The position numbers were made by a program, and so were the translations under genes. Under the pieces are notes generated by a model. That model did not search any database and was not told the origin of the DNA. It worked only from the letters and a program-made list of their open reading frames with translations. From contig NZ_LMUL01000017.1 in assembly GCF_009765965.1 (NCBI RefSeq), positions 236,958 through 292,846 on the forward strand: a stretch of 55,889 nt of DNA. The letters run 5' to 3'. Shown here one piece after another: positions 1-9,140 of the stretch (its first letter is position 1; each line of letters starts with the position of its first letter). Origin of the DNA: Caulobacter sp. S45 (GTDB lineage Bacteria; Pseudomonadota; Alphaproteobacteria; Caulobacterales; Caulobacteraceae).

Positions 1-767
1 TTCCCGCCGCCGCGCGCGCCGTGCTCGGCGGGTTCGACCTGGTGATGGGGCAGGACGACGAGGCGGCTACGGGCCTGGTCCGGCTGGGCGCGCGCGACGA
101 TGGGCGGCTGAACCTGAAGCTGGCGGGCGAGTCGCTGCCGGCGGATGCGGAAAACCTGGCGCGTCTGCGCGGGGAGATCGGCGAACGCCCGATCCTGCTC
201 GCTGCCTCGACCCATCCCGGCGAGGAGACGTTGCTGCTGGAAGTGTTCGCCTGGCTGAAGGATCGGCCGGAGCGTCCGCTGCTGGTGATCGTTCCCCGCC
301 ATCCCGTCCGGGGCGAAGGCATCCTGATGGAGGCGCAGGGGCAAGGTTTCGTCGCCGCCCGCCGCGCTCTCGCCGAACCCTTGACGGGCGCGACCGAGGT
401 CTATGTCGCCGACACCCTGGGCGAACTCGGGCTGTGGTTTCGGCTGGCGCGGCTGGCGGTGATCGGCGGCTCTCTGGTCGAGGGCGTGGGCGGTCACAAT
501 CCTCTGGAAGCGGCGCGGCTGGACTGTCCCGCATCGGCGGGCCCGCATGTGGTCAACTGGCGCTCGGTCTACGCCGCCCTCGAGGTCGAACATGCCGTCC
601 GGCGTGTCGATGGCGCGGCGGCCCTGGCCGGCGTTATGGCTGAAGCCTTGACCGATCCCACGGCGTTGAGGGCGGAAGCCGGCCGGGCGAGGGCGTTTGC
701 GGATCGCGAGAGCGGCGCGGTTCGGCCAGCCGCAGACTGGCTACTGGCCCTGATGAGGCGCATATGA
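1..767 (+). CDS. waaA: 3-deoxy-D-manno-octulosonic acid (Kdo) transferase, C-terminal part (5' end outside window)
   Basis: The frame is open from the left edge, so the gene begins outside the window; the GTG at 21 is internal. The visible part of about 255 residues is the C-terminal nucleotide-sugar-binding half of a GT-B glycosyltransferase. It carries the stretch ILLAASTHPGEE followed by LLVIVPRHPVRGEGI and an IGGSLVEGVGGHNPLEAA segment, which is the usual CMP-Kdo-binding region of WaaA/KdtA. WaaA moves Kdo from CMP-Kdo onto lipid IVA at the inner face of the cytoplasmic membrane. The stop codon overlaps the next start (ATGA at 764-767), so waaA and lpxK are translationally coupled, which fits adjacent steps of lipid A-Kdo synthesis. 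The family call is from recognised motifs. Confidence 0.93.
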   Translation, partial: PAAARAVLGGFDLVMGQDDEAATGLVRLGARDDGRLNLKLAGESLPADAENLARLRGEIGERPILLAASTHPGEETLLLEVFAWLKDRPERPLLVIVPRHPVRGEGILMEAQGQGFVAARRALAEPLTGATEVYVADTLGELGLWFRLARLAVIGGSLVEGVGGHNPLEAARLDCPASAGPHVVNWRSVYAALEVEHAVRRVDGAAALAGVMAEALTDPTALRAEAGRARAFADRESGAVRPAADWLLALMRRI

Positions 768-1792
768 AGCTCGCGACACCGCGCTGGTGGTATCGGCGGG
801 AGGATGCGCCGGCGCCGCTGACCCGCGCCTTGCTGAAGCCGGCCTCCTGGGTCTGGGCGGCGGCGACGGCGCGGCGGATCGCACGGGCGCGCCCTCTCGA
901 TCCCGGCGTGCCGGTGATCTCGGTGGGCAACCTCACGGTCGGCGGTTCCGGTAAGACGCCCATCGTGCGCGAGGTGCTGGCGCGGCTTCGGGCCCAGGGC
1001 GTGGACGCCCATGGGCTGTCGCGGGGCTATGGCGGCCGGCTGGCGGGGCCGACGCTGGTGGACCTGGAGATCCACACCGCCGAGGACGTGGGCGACGAAC
1101 CGATCATGTTGGCCCGCGATGCGCCCATGTGGGTGGCGCGGGATCGGGCGGCGGGGGCGATGACGGCCGCGGCGTCCGGGGCCAAGCTGCTGGTGCTCGA
1201 CGACGCGCACCAGAACCCCAGCCTGGCGAAGACCTTGTCGCTGGTGGTGGTCGACGGCGATGTGCGCGAGGACGAATGGCCGTTCGGCGACGGCTCGGTA
1301 TTCCCGTCCGGGCCGATGCGCGAACCGTTGGCGGTTGGGCTCGCCCGAGCCGATGCGGTGGTCCTGTTGCTGCCGCAGGGCGTCGAGCCCGATCCGGAGT
1401 TGCTGATCCTCTTCGGGGCCAAGCCGGTGCTGTTTGCGCGTCTGCAGCCCGATGCGCCGCCGGTGTCGGGACTGCAGCTCGCCTTCGCCGGCATCGCCAA
1501 GCCCTGGCGATTCGAGCGCAGCCTGCGCAATGCAGGCGTCCAACTCGTCGACTTCGCGCCGTTCCCCGATCATGCGGCCTTTGCGGAGCGCGACCTCGCG
1601 TTCCTGGCCGAACGGGCGCAGGTGGCCGGCGCCGGCCTGCTCACCACCGAGAAAGACTGGGCGCGTCTGCCCGCCGCCTGGCGGGAGCGCGTAGCGCCTT
1701 GGCCGGTGCGCGCGCGCTTCGAGGACGAGGCGGCGCTGGATGCGCTGCTCGCCTCGGCATTGCGGCCCGCTTCCCTGTCATCCCGGCCGTAG
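764..1792 (+). CDS. lpxK: Tetraacyldisaccharide 4'-kinase
   Basis: LpxK phosphorylates the 4' position of tetraacyldisaccharide-1-phosphate to form lipid IVA at the inner membrane. The 342-residue protein has the family's P-loop near residues 46-62 (VISVGNLTVGGSGKTPIV), the downstream SRGYGG segment, and DDAHQNPSL, a form of the conserved DDGxQ(N/H) motif. Length is normal for the family. The start overlaps the waaA stop by 4 nt. The last five or so codons (LSSRP) lie inside a palindromic repeat beginning near 1776, so the natural C-terminus seems to have been replaced by repeat sequence. The core enzyme looks intact. Confidence 0.94.
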   Translation: MKLATPRWWYRREDAPAPLTRALLKPASWVWAAATARRIARARPLDPGVPVISVGNLTVGGSGKTPIVREVLARLRAQGVDAHGLSRGYGGRLAGPTLVDLEIHTAEDVGDEPIMLARDAPMWVARDRAAGAMTAAASGAKLLVLDDAHQNPSLAKTLSLVVVDGDVREDEWPFGDGSVFPSGPMREPLAVGLARADAVVLLLPQGVEPDPELLILFGAKPVLFARLQPDAPPVSGLQLAFAGIAKPWRFERSLRNAGVQLVDFAPFPDHAAFAERDLAFLAERAQVAGAGLLTTEKDWARLPAAWRERVAPWPVRARFEDEAALDALLASALRPASLSSRP

Positions 1793-1870
1793 CGAAGCGG
1801 AGAGCCGGGACCCAGGGCGGTTCGCACTGGCCCTGGCTCCCGGATCAGCTTTGCAGGCTGTCCGGGATGA
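1776..1870. repeat. REP/MITE-like palindromic element overlapping the lpxK 3' end
   Basis: The outer arms GTCATCCCGG (1777-1786) and CCGGGATGAT (1861-1870) are inverted repeats with nine of ten bases paired. An inner pair, GAGCCGGGACCCAGGG (from 1802) and CCCTGGCTCCCGG (1841-1853), folds into a second stem. The stop codon of lpxK (1790-1792) lies inside the element. It is unlike the palindromic repeats at 29754 and 32766. It could also act as a terminator for both lpxK and the convergent ilvD. Confidence 0.7.
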
Positions 1871-1884
1871 TAGCGAAAGTTAAT

Positions 1885-3738
1885 TCAGCGTCGCTGAAGT
1901 TGCTCCACATCCCGCACCGCCCCACGCGAGGCAGAGGTGGTCAGGGCGGCATAGGCCTGTAGGGCGGGCGAGACGTGGCGTTCGCGGCCGACCGGCTTCC
2001 AGGCAGTCGCGCCCCGGGCCAGCATCTCGGCCCGCCGCGTCTCAAGCTCGGCGTCGGCGACCGCCAGGACCAGCGAGCGGTTGGGGATGTCGATCTCGAT
2101 CCGGTCGCCGGTCTGAACCAGGGCGATCAGGCCGCCTTCGCCCGCTTCCGGCGAGACGTGGCCGATGGACAGGCCCGAGGTTCCGCCGGAGAAGCGCCCG
2201 TCGGTGATCAGGGCGCACGCCTTCCCCAGTCCCTTCGATTTCAGATAGCTGGTCGGGTAGAGCATCTCCTGCATGCCGGGGCCGCCCTTGGGGCCTTCGT
2301 AGCGGATCACCACCACCTCGCCCGCTTTCACCTCGCCGGTCAGGATGCCCGAGACCGCCGCGTCCTGGCTCTCATAGACCCGCGCTGGGCCGGCGAAGAC
2401 CAGGTTGGCGTCGTCAACGCCCGCCGTCTTCACGATGCAGCCGTCCAGCGCCAGATTGCCGGTCAGCACCGCCAGACCACCGTCCTTGGAGAAGGCGTGC
2501 TCGGCGTTGCGGATCACCCCGCCAGTGCGGTCCACGTCAACCTCGTCGTAGCGGCGCGATTGGGAGAAGGCGACCTGGGTCGGCACCCCGCCGGGCGCTG
2601 CGCGGAAGAAGTCGCGCACGGCCGGACTGTTGGTGCGCGCCACGTCCCAGCGGTCCAGCGCCTGGGCCATGGTCGGGCTGTGTACGGTCGGCAGGTCGGT
2701 GTTGAGCAGGCCGGCGCGGTCCAGTTCGCCCAGGATGGCGAACACCCCGCCGGCGCGGTGGACATCCTCCATGTGCACGTCGGCCTTGGCGGGGGCGACC
2801 TTGCACAGGCAGGGCACGCGGCGCGACAGCCGGTCGATGTCGTCCATGCCGAACGCCACCTCGCCCTCGTGGGCGGCGGCCAGCAGGTGCAGCACGGTGT
2901 TGGTCGACCCGCCCATGGCGATATCCAGGCTCATGGCGTTCTCGAACGCGCCGAAGCCGGCGATCGACCGGGGCAGCACGCCGTAGTCGTCCTGCTCGTA
3001 ATGGCGCTTGGCCAGGTCCACGATCAGGTGGCCGGCCTCCAGGAACAGCCGCTCGCGATCCGAGTGGGTGGCGAGCGTGGAGCCGTTGCCGGGCAGCGAC
3101 AGGCCCAGCGCCTCGGTCAGGCAGTTCATCGAGTTGGCGGTGAACATGCCCGAGCACGAGCCGCAGGTCGGGCAGGCCGAGCGCTCCATCGTCGCCACCT
3201 CGGCGTCGCTGACCGCCTCGTCGGCGGCGACCACCATGGCGTCGATCAGGTCGACCGCGCGGGTCTCGCCCTTCCACACCACCTTGCCGGCCTCCATCGG
3301 GCCGCCCGAGACGAACACCACGGGGATGTTGAGGCGCAGAGCAGCCATCAGCATGCCGGGCGTGATCTTGTCGCAGTTGGAGATGCAGACCAGCGCGTCG
3401 GCGCAATGGGCGTTGACCATGTACTCCACGCTGTCGGCGATCAGCTCGCGCGAGGGCAGGCTGTAGAGCATCCCGCCGTGGCCCATGGCGATGCCGTCGT
3501 CCACCGCGATGGTGTTGAATTCCTTGGCCACACCGCCCGCGCGCTCGATCTCGCGCGCGACCAGCTGGCCCATGTCCTTCAGGTGGACGTGGCCCGGCAC
3601 GAACTGGGTGAAGGAGTTGGCGACCGCGATGATCGGCTTGCCGAAGTCCTCGTCCTTCATGCCGGTGGCGCGCCAGAGGCCGCGGGCGCCGGCCATGTTG
3701 CGGCCGTGGGTGGTGGTGCGAGAACGATAGACAGGCAC
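1885..3738 (-). CDS. ilvD: Dihydroxy-acid dehydratase
   Basis: IlvD dehydrates 2,3-dihydroxy-isovalerate and 2,3-dihydroxy-3-methylvalerate in the last shared step of valine and isoleucine synthesis, using an Fe-S cluster and Mg2+. The 617-residue protein shows the family signatures CDKITPGM (C122) and [13 protein letters not shown] (C189, C192, C195), followed by GLSLPGNGS, and late in the protein GGPGMQEML and [11 protein letters not shown]-like segments. The start is GTG at 3738, preceded by AAGGA. It stands alone, convergent with lpxK and separated from the ATPase gene upstream by about 80 nt. Length is normal for the bacterial enzyme. Confidence 0.97.
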   Translation of the reverse strand: MPVYRSRTTTHGRNMAGARGLWRATGMKDEDFGKPIIAVANSFTQFVPGHVHLKDMGQLVAREIERAGGVAKEFNTIAVDDGIAMGHGGMLYSLPSRELIADSVEYMVNAHCADALVCISNCDKITPGMLMAALRLNIPVVFVSGGPMEAGKVVWKGETRAVDLIDAMVVAADEAVSDAEVATMERSACPTCGSCSGMFTANSMNCLTEALGLSLPGNGSTLATHSDRERLFLEAGHLIVDLAKRHYEQDDYGVLPRSIAGFGAFENAMSLDIAMGGSTNTVLHLLAAAHEGEVAFGMDDIDRLSRRVPCLCKVAPAKADVHMEDVHRAGGVFAILGELDRAGLLNTDLPTVHSPTMAQALDRWDVARTNSPAVRDFFRAAPGGVPTQVAFSQSRRYDEVDVDRTGGVIRNAEHAFSKDGGLAVLTGNLALDGCIVKTAGVDDANLVFAGPARVYESQDAAVSGILTGEVKAGEVVVIRYEGPKGGPGMQEMLYPTSYLKSKGLGKACALITDGRFSGGTSGLSIGHVSPEAGEGGLIALVQTGDRIEIDIPNRSLVLAVADAELETRRAEMLARGATAWKPVGRERHVSPALQAYAALTTSASRGAVRDVEQLQRR

Positions 3739-3817
3739 GGAAGCGGTTCCTTGGAAGATCGTACCCTTTATAGGCGCTTCAGCTCATGGGCCAAGCATGA
3801 CCGTGCCGCAACACGCC

Positions 3818-4666
3818 CTAGATCGGGAGCGAACGCCCCTGTTCGCCGGCCAGGTCGCGGATGAACTGGAACGCCGTGCGTCCCGACCGCCCGCCCCGCA
3901 GTTGGGCCCATTGCAGGGCGCGGCGCTCCAGCTCGGGATCGTCCAGGCCGAAACGATCCGCATAGGCGTGCGCGACCTCGAGATAGGTCGGCTGGTCCAT
4001 CGGCGGGAAGCCGAGCCACAGGCCGAAGCGGTCGGACGCCGAGATCATCTCCTCGGCGTCCTCCGCCGCGGCCAGCCGATCCGCGTTTTCGTGTGTACGG
4101 GGCATCAGGTGGCGCCTGTTGGAGGTTGCGACGAACATGACGTTGCGCGGTGGTCCCGCGACGCCGCCTTCCAAGGCGGATTTAAGCGATTTCGCCGCCC
4201 CCGCGCCTTCCTCGAACGAAAGGTCGTCGCTCATCACCACGAACCGTTCGGGACGATCTCGCAAAGTTGCGAAGAGCTGCGGAAGCCCATTCACCGCGTC
4301 CCGGTCGACCTCGACCAGTTTGAGGGCGGAGTGTTCGGCTGCCAGCGTTGTCACCGCCGTCTTGACCAGGGAGCTCTTTCCCGTTCCCCGCGCACCCCAC
4401 AGCAGCACATTGTTGAACGGTGCGCCGGCGATGAAACGGCGCAGGTTCTCCACCATCCGCCCCTTCTGCCGGTCGATGCCCAGCAGCAGGTCCAGGGGTA
4501 GCTCAAACCCAGGCGCAGCATGGAAGATCTGAGCCTGGGCGTCGTAGTGGAACAGCACGTCCCGGCCGAAGTCCGGCGCAGGAGGCGGCGGGGGGGCCAG
4601 ACGATCCAGCGCGTCGGCGATACGGGTGAGGACCGCCAGGGCGTCTCGCGAAAATGTGTCGGTCAA
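3818..4666 (-). CDS. DUF815-type AAA ATPase
   Basis: This 282-residue protein resembles the DUF815 family of small AAA ATPases, whose cellular role is not well established. It has a Walker A (GARGTGKSSLVK), a hydrophobic strand ending in acidic residues as Walker B (FVVMSDDLSF), a sensor-like VATSNRRHLMP segment, and the closing GRSGRTAFQFI motif typical of the family. I chose the TTG start at 4666 because AGGAG (complement of 4674-4678) lies seven bases upstream; a longer in-frame extension to 4765 has arginine-rich, family-unlike sequence. It is divergent from pckG, with about 120 nt between, and monocistronic as far as can be seen. Confidence 0.85.
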   Translation of the reverse strand: MTDTFSRDALAVLTRIADALDRLAPPPPPAPDFGRDVLFHYDAQAQIFHAAPGFELPLDLLLGIDRQKGRMVENLRRFIAGAPFNNVLLWGARGTGKSSLVKTAVTTLAAEHSALKLVEVDRDAVNGLPQLFATLRDRPERFVVMSDDLSFEEGAGAAKSLKSALEGGVAGPPRNVMFVATSNRRHLMPRTHENADRLAAAEDAEEMISASDRFGLWLGFPPMDQPTYLEVAHAYADRFGLDDPELERRALQWAQLRGGRSGRTAFQFIRDLAGEQGRSLPI

Positions 4667-4783
4667 TCCGGGACTCCTGGACCACAAGGGTTGATGCGGG
4701 CCGCTGGCGCGGCTAGCAATATTGCAAATCGTTAAAGTGCGGCGCCACCGTTTGGGCGAGCACACGTTCAGGCGGCGTCAGCC

Positions 4784-6625
4784 GTGACCATGGAGACCCT
4801 CGTGACTCTAGCCACCGTCGTCCAAGGCCTCGATCAGGCGCCGACCCGTCACAAGAAACTTCTCGCCTGGGTGCGGGATGTGGCCGCTTTGACGGAGCCG
4901 GATCAAGTCTATTGGTGCGACGGTTCGGATGAGGAGTGGAAGTTCCTCACCGAGGCGCTGGTCGACGCCGGCACGCTGAAGCCGCTCAACCCCGCCAAGC
5001 GCCCCAACTCCTTCTACGCCGCCTCCGACCCCAAGGACGTGGCGCGGGTCGAGAGCCGCACCTTCATCTGCTCGGAAAAAGAGATCGACGCCGGCCCGAC
5101 CAACAACTGGGCCGACCCCCAGGAGATGCGCACCACCCTGAACGGCCTGTTCAAGGGCGCGATGCGCGGCCGCACCATGTACGTGGTGCCCTTCTGCATG
5201 GGCCCGCTGGGCTCCAAGATCAGCGCGCTGGGGGTGGAGATCACCGACAGCGCCTATGTGGCCGTGTCGATGCGGGTGATGACCCGGATGGGCAAGGCGG
5301 CGCTGGACCTGATCGGCGACGACGGCTTCTTCGTGCCGGCCGTCCATACCCTGGGCGCCCCGCTGCAGCCCGGCCAGAAGGATGTGAGCTGGCCCTGCAA
5401 CGAGACCAAGTACATCGTCCACTATCCCGAGACCCGCGAGATCTGGTCCTACGGCTCGGGCTACGGCGGCAACGCCCTGCTGGGCAAGAAGTGCTACGCC
5501 CTGCGCATCGCCAGCATCATGGCCCGCGACGAGGGCTGGTTCGCCGAGCACATGCTGATCCTCAAGCTGACCTCGCCCGAGAAGAAGACCCACTTCATCG
5601 CCGCCGCCTTCCCCAGCGCCTGCGGCAAGACCAACATGGCGATGCTCCAGCCGACCATCCCCGGCTGGAAGGCCGAGACCGTGGGCGACGACATCGCCTG
5701 GATGCGCTTCGGCGACGACGGCCGGCTCTACGCCATCAACCCGGAATACGGCATCTTCGGCGTGGCCCCGGGCACGGGCATGTCGACCAACAAGAACGCC
5801 ATCGACGCGCTGACCGGCAACTGCATCTTCACCAACGTCGCCCTGACCGACGATGGCGACGTCTGGTGGGAAGGCCTGACCGACACCCCGCCCGCGCACC
5901 TGACCGACTGGCGCGGCCGCGACTGGACCCCGGCGTCGTCGGAGCCCGCCGCCCACCCCAACGCTCGCTTCACCGTGCCGGCCGGCCAGTGCCCGACCAT
6001 CGCGGCGGAATGGGAGGACCCCAAGGGCGTGCCGATCAGCGCCATCCTGTTCGGCGGTCGTCGCGCCACGGCGGTGCCGCTGGTGACCGAGGCGTTCGAC
6101 TGGGACCATGGCGTGTTCCTGGCCTCCAACGTCGCCTCGGAAGGCACGGCGGCGGCGGAGACCAAGCTGGGCGCCCTGCGCCGCGACCCCTTCGCCATGC
6201 TGCCCTTCTGCGGGTACAACATGGCGGACTATTTCGGCCACTGGCTGAAGATGGGCAAGAAGACCAGCGCCGATAAGCTGCCGCGCATCTACTTCGTGAA
6301 CTGGTTTCGCAAGGACGAGCACGGCAAGTTCGTATGGCCGGGCTATGGCGAGAACATCCGGGTGCTGAAGTGGATCGTGGGACGGCTGGAAGGCGAGGCC
6401 GAGGCCCGCGACACCGCGATTGGCCGGCTCCCCACCGCCGCCTCGCTGGACACCTCCGGCCTGAACCTGTCGGAGCATCACCTGCGGCTGCTGCTGTCGG
6501 TGGACCGTTCGGTGTGGAAGGAAGAGGCTTCCGCCATTCCCGCCGCCTATGAACAGTTCGGTGACCGTCTACCGGCGGCGCTCTGGGCGCAGCACGAAGC
6601 CTTGGTCAAACGCCTGGAAGCCTAG
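4784..6625 (+). CDS. pckG: Phosphoenolpyruvate carboxykinase (GTP)
   Basis: The enzyme converts oxaloacetate and GTP to phosphoenolpyruvate, GDP and CO2, the entry step of gluconeogenesis. The 613-residue length and the motif [13 protein letters not shown] (P-loop of the GTP class) separate it from the shorter ATP-dependent form. Also visible are a metal- and substrate-binding [11 protein letters not shown] segment, [13 protein letters not shown], and the guanine-pocket region around [13 protein letters not shown]. Two starts are possible, GTG at 4784 and ATG at 4790; neither has an outstanding ribosome site. A good terminator follows at 6673. With malate dehydrogenase (29994) and the acetate permease (18516) it fits growth on organic acids. 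Confidence 0.95.
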   Translation: MTMETLVTLATVVQGLDQAPTRHKKLLAWVRDVAALTEPDQVYWCDGSDEEWKFLTEALVDAGTLKPLNPAKRPNSFYAASDPKDVARVESRTFICSEKEIDAGPTNNWADPQEMRTTLNGLFKGAMRGRTMYVVPFCMGPLGSKISALGVEITDSAYVAVSMRVMTRMGKAALDLIGDDGFFVPAVHTLGAPLQPGQKDVSWPCNETKYIVHYPETREIWSYGSGYGGNALLGKKCYALRIASIMARDEGWFAEHMLILKLTSPEKKTHFIAAAFPSACGKTNMAMLQPTIPGWKAETVGDDIAWMRFGDDGRLYAINPEYGIFGVAPGTGMSTNKNAIDALTGNCIFTNVALTDDGDVWWEGLTDTPPAHLTDWRGRDWTPASSEPAAHPNARFTVPAGQCPTIAAEWEDPKGVPISAILFGGRRATAVPLVTEAFDWDHGVFLASNVASEGTAAAETKLGALRRDPFAMLPFCGYNMADYFGHWLKMGKKTSADKLPRIYFVNWFRKDEHGKFVWPGYGENIRVLKWIVGRLEGEAEARDTAIGRLPTAASLDTSGLNLSEHHLRLLLSVDRSVWKEEASAIPAAYEQFGDRLPAALWAQHEALVKRLEA

Positions 6626-6672
6626 CCGAGCCTATCGCGGGGTTTTCGGACCCCATTCGCCCAAGATCCACG

Positions 6673-6701
6673 AGCCCTTCCCCGACCCTCGGGGAAGGGC
6701 T
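6673..6701 (+). terminator. Rho-independent terminator after pckG
   Basis: AGCCCTTCCCCGA pairs with TCGGGGAAGGGCT across a three-base loop and is followed by TTGTCGTT. It lies 48 nt after the pckG stop. Confidence 0.8.
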
Positions 6702-6733
6702 TTGTCGTTCCGGATCGGGGTGGGCGACGCTTG

Positions 6734-6766
6734 CCCGGCAAAAATCGCCGTCAGTCGGCAAATTCG
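6734..6766 (+). promoter_or_regulatory. Putative ftr-type enhancer (FlbD site) upstream of flagellin
   Basis: Two copies of CGGCAAA occur here: CCCGGCAAAAATCGCCG (6734-6750) and GTCGGCAAATTCG (6754-6766). They lie about 70-100 bp upstream of the sigma-54 promoter at 6836, the distance expected of an activator site. In Caulobacter, FlbD acts through ftr elements with this general CGGCA-AAA-type core. I recall the consensus only approximately, so the assignment is an inference. Confidence 0.5.
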
Positions 6767-6835
6767 ATTCACCATGCTCACGCGGCGCCTAAGGCAAACG
6801 TAGTAAATACAGAGGGTTAATTCCGAGATCAGAAG

Positions 6836-6850
6836 TGGTCCGGCGCTTGC
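6836..6850 (+). promoter_or_regulatory. Sigma-54 promoter of the flagellin gene
   Basis: TGGTCCGGCGCTTGC has the invariant GG (6837-6838), ten bases, then GC (6849-6850) expected of -24/-12 promoters, within a TGG-N9-TTGC context. It lies about 75 bp upstream of the flagellin start. Late flagellar genes of Caulobacter use sigma-54. Confidence 0.8.
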
Positions 6851-6924
6851 CTTGCGCATGACCTGTACGCCGTCGACGTCGACAACGACGAGCCGGACCC
6901 TGATCTCGGAAGGACCCCCGTGGC

Positions 6925-7758
6925 ATGTCGCTGAACAGTATCAACACCAATGTCGGCGCTCAGATTGCGCTGCAGACCCTGAACTCCACAAACGCCGCCC
7001 TCGAGAACGCTCAGAACCAGGTCTCCACTGGCCTGCGCGTCGCCGGGGCCGAGGATGACGGGGCCATCTGGTCCATCGCCCAAGGCCAGCGCTCCCAGAT
7101 CACTTCGCTGGGCGCGGTGACCGATTCGCTGAACCGGGCTTCGTCCGTGCTGGACGTGGCCGTCACCACCGGCCAGACCATTTCCGACCTGCTGAACCAG
7201 CTCAAGGCGAAGGCCCTGGAAGGATCAGACACATCGCTCAGCACCAGCGACCGCGCCGCGTTGAACGACTCCTTCAAATCGCTGGTCAGCCAGATCAACA
7301 GCGCGGTGAGCAACGCCAGCTTCGACGGCGGCAATCTGATTTCCAGCGGCGCGCCCAATCTGGTCGCCCTGTCCGGTCCGAGCGGTTCCCAGAAGCTGAC
7401 CATCGCGGCTCAGTCGCTGGCGCTGGGCGGCGCGAACGTAACCATTTCGGCGTCGGCGTCGTTTTCCACCGCGAGCCACGCCGCTTCGCTGCTGACCATC
7501 ATCAACACCTCGATCACCAACACCAACGCGGCGGTCGCGGCGCTCGGCACCGAGGCCAATCAGGTGACATCGACCCTGACCTTCGTGTCGAACCTCACCG
7601 ATTCGCTGACCAGCGGCGTCGGCAACCTGGTGGACGCGGACGTGGCGGCGCAGAGCGCGACCCTGCAGGCCCTGCAGACCAAGCAACAGCTCGGCATCCA
7701 GGCCCTGTCGATCGCCAACTCGTCGTCTTCCAACCTGCTCAGCCTGTTCAAGGGCTAA
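6925..7758 (+). CDS. Flagellin
   Basis: This structural subunit of the flagellar filament is 277 residues long. The N-terminal coiled-coil domain starts MSLNSINTNVGAQIALQTLN and contains the QVSTGLRV-type signature. The C-terminal domain ends SIANSSSSNLLSLFKG and has the LQALQTKQQLGIQAL helix that packs against it. The middle variable region is very short and rich in Ser, Ala and Thr, so the surface domain is minimal, as in Caulobacter FljJ/K/L/M/N/O flagellins. GGAAGGA precedes the ATG by eight bases. The gene is bracketed by a sigma-54 promoter and a strong terminator, so it is expressed alone. I cannot say which paralogue of a multi-flagellin set it is. Confidence 0.95.
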   Translation: MSLNSINTNVGAQIALQTLNSTNAALENAQNQVSTGLRVAGAEDDGAIWSIAQGQRSQITSLGAVTDSLNRASSVLDVAVTTGQTISDLLNQLKAKALEGSDTSLSTSDRAALNDSFKSLVSQINSAVSNASFDGGNLISSGAPNLVALSGPSGSQKLTIAAQSLALGGANVTISASASFSTASHAASLLTIINTSITNTNAAVAALGTEANQVTSTLTFVSNLTDSLTSGVGNLVDADVAAQSATLQALQTKQQLGIQALSIANSSSSNLLSLFKG

Positions 7759-7788
7759 GCGGACCGCATCCTACCCGCCTGAGAGAAG

Positions 7789-7816
7789 GGCCCTCTCCCG
7801 AACGACGGAGAGGGCC
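7789..7816 (+). terminator. Terminator after flagellin
   Basis: GGCCCTCTCC (7789-7798) and GGAGAGGGCC (7807-7816) pair perfectly over an 8-base loop, followed by TTTCCATTTC. Confidence 0.88.
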
Positions 7817-8009
7817 TTTCCATTTCAGGGCGCCGTCCTGCCGGTATAGGCGATCCGCCGGACCGGGAGGGAGACCCGCCGTCCCCAGGCCCAGGTCGAG
7901 GTTGGCTATTCTCGTCGTTCCTCCGGTTTGCAAGTGCGCTTAGCTCTTTCTAGGTTCGGCGCGGCGCGCTATCGAGAGACGATTGTTCAGATCGCTTTGG
8001 GAGACGCGC

Positions 8010-8399
8010 ATGTTGAAGCCGGTTGCAGCGGCAGCTTTGGCGATTTGGGCGATGGCGTCTGCGGCGCCCGCCTTTGCGGCCGGAGACGTCGCCCACGGCA
8101 AGTCCCTGTTCCAAGATCGCTGTGGAGTCTGTCACACCGGCGCGGCGGACGATGGCGACGGCGGCCAGGGCCCCGACCTGTGGGGCGTGATGGGCCGCAA
8201 GGCCGGCGGCGCGCCCGGCTTCAGCTACACGCCCGCGTTGAAGGCGGCCACCATGGTCTGGACCCCGGCGACGCTGGACACCTTCCTGGAAGCCCCCGCC
8301 AAGGTGGTCCCCGGCACCGCCATGCCGGTCAGCACCGCCAACCCCAAGGATCGCGCGGACCTGATCGCCTATCTCGGTACGTTGAAGGGCAAGCGCTAA
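8010..8399 (+). CDS. Small secreted c-type cytochrome
   Basis: This 129-residue periplasmic electron carrier has a signal peptide (MLKPVAAAALAIWAMASAAP, then AFA before AGDVAHG) and one haem site, CGVCH, near residue 41. The distal methionine is probably in TAMPV, and the closing helix LIAYLGTLKG is typical of class I cytochromes of the c-550/c-552 type. I chose ATG 8010 because GGGAGA sits just upstream and the signal peptide begins there. It is a single gene pointing toward the convergent kdpE. The redox partner cannot be told from context. Confidence 0.9.
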   Translation: MLKPVAAAALAIWAMASAAPAFAAGDVAHGKSLFQDRCGVCHTGAADDGDGGQGPDLWGVMGRKAGGAPGFSYTPALKAATMVWTPATLDTFLEAPAKVVPGTAMPVSTANPKDRADLIAYLGTLKGKR

Positions 8400-8436
8400 G
8401 TCTCCTGCTCGCCGTCGCGGGGGCAGGGCGTTCGCT

Positions 8437-9129
8437 CTATTCGGCGATGAAGCGGTAGCCCACGCCGGGTTCGGTCACGATGCGATGGGGAGAGGCGGGG
8501 TCGATCTCCAGCTTCTGGCGCAGGTGGCCGACGAACACCCGCAGATAGGCCACGTCGTCCACGTGTGCGGGGCCCCAGACGGCGGTGAGCAACTGGCGGT
8601 GGGTCACCACCTTGCCGCCGCCCTCCACCAGCTTGGTCAGCAGGTCGTATTCGCGGGGCGACAGCCGGACAGCCGCGCCGTCGCGGGAAACCCGGCGACC
8701 GATCAGATCGATCTCCAGTTCGCCGCTGCGGATCACGCTGGAGATTCCCGACTGCGCGATGGTGTGGCGCAGCGCGGCCCTTAGCCGGGCCAACAACTCG
8801 CCGATGCCGAAAGGCTTCTCCACGTAATCATCGGCGCCCCGGTCCAGCGCCTCGATCTTCTCGGTCTCGCGGTCGCGCGCCGACAGGATCAGGATCGGGC
8901 CCGAATACAGGGTGCGCGCCTCGGTCAGCACGTCCTGGCCGTCCCGGTCGGGCAGGCCGAGGTCCAGGATCATCGCCTCCGGCGGTCGTTGCGACAGGGC
9001 GGCGAGCCCCTCCGCGGCGGTCATGGCACGGATGGCCTCGTAGCCGTTGGCCTCCAGCGCCGGACCGAGAAAGCGGTGGATCTGCGGCTCGTCGTCGACG
9101 ACCAGAATTCTCGGACGGTGGGCGGACAT
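8437..9129 (-). CDS. kdpE: Response regulator of the Kdp potassium system
   Basis: This OmpR-type regulator has 230 residues. Its receiver domain has the acidic pair at D12-D13, the phospho-acceptor D56 (MILDLGLPD) and K at VEKPFG. A winged-helix DNA-binding domain follows from about residue 130 (RRVSRDGAAVRLSPREYDLL to GVGYRFI). Its place directly downstream of kdpD (11 nt gap) identifies it as KdpE, activator of kdpFABC under K+ limitation or salt stress. It is the last gene of the locus. Confidence 0.96.
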   Translation of the reverse strand: MSAHRPRILVVDDEPQIHRFLGPALEANGYEAIRAMTAAEGLAALSQRPPEAMILDLGLPDRDGQDVLTEARTLYSGPILILSARDRETEKIEALDRGADDYVEKPFGIGELLARLRAALRHTIAQSGISSVIRSGELEIDLIGRRVSRDGAAVRLSPREYDLLTKLVEGGGKVVTHRQLLTAVWGPAHVDDVAYLRVFVGHLRQKLEIDPASPHRIVTEPGVGYRFIAE

Positions 9130-9140
9130 GGACGGGCTGC

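Noticed and set aside
1975-3864. Plus-strand frame of 629 codons opposite ilvD
   Set aside because: Shadow of ilvD; composition is dominated by Gly, His, Arg and Ala and there is no ribosome site.
4808-6481. Long open frame on the strand opposite pckG (557 codons)
   Set aside because: It is an artefact of high GC third positions in pckG. The translation is Gly/His/Arg/Val-rich without any family motif, while the plus-strand frame is a complete PEP carboxykinase.
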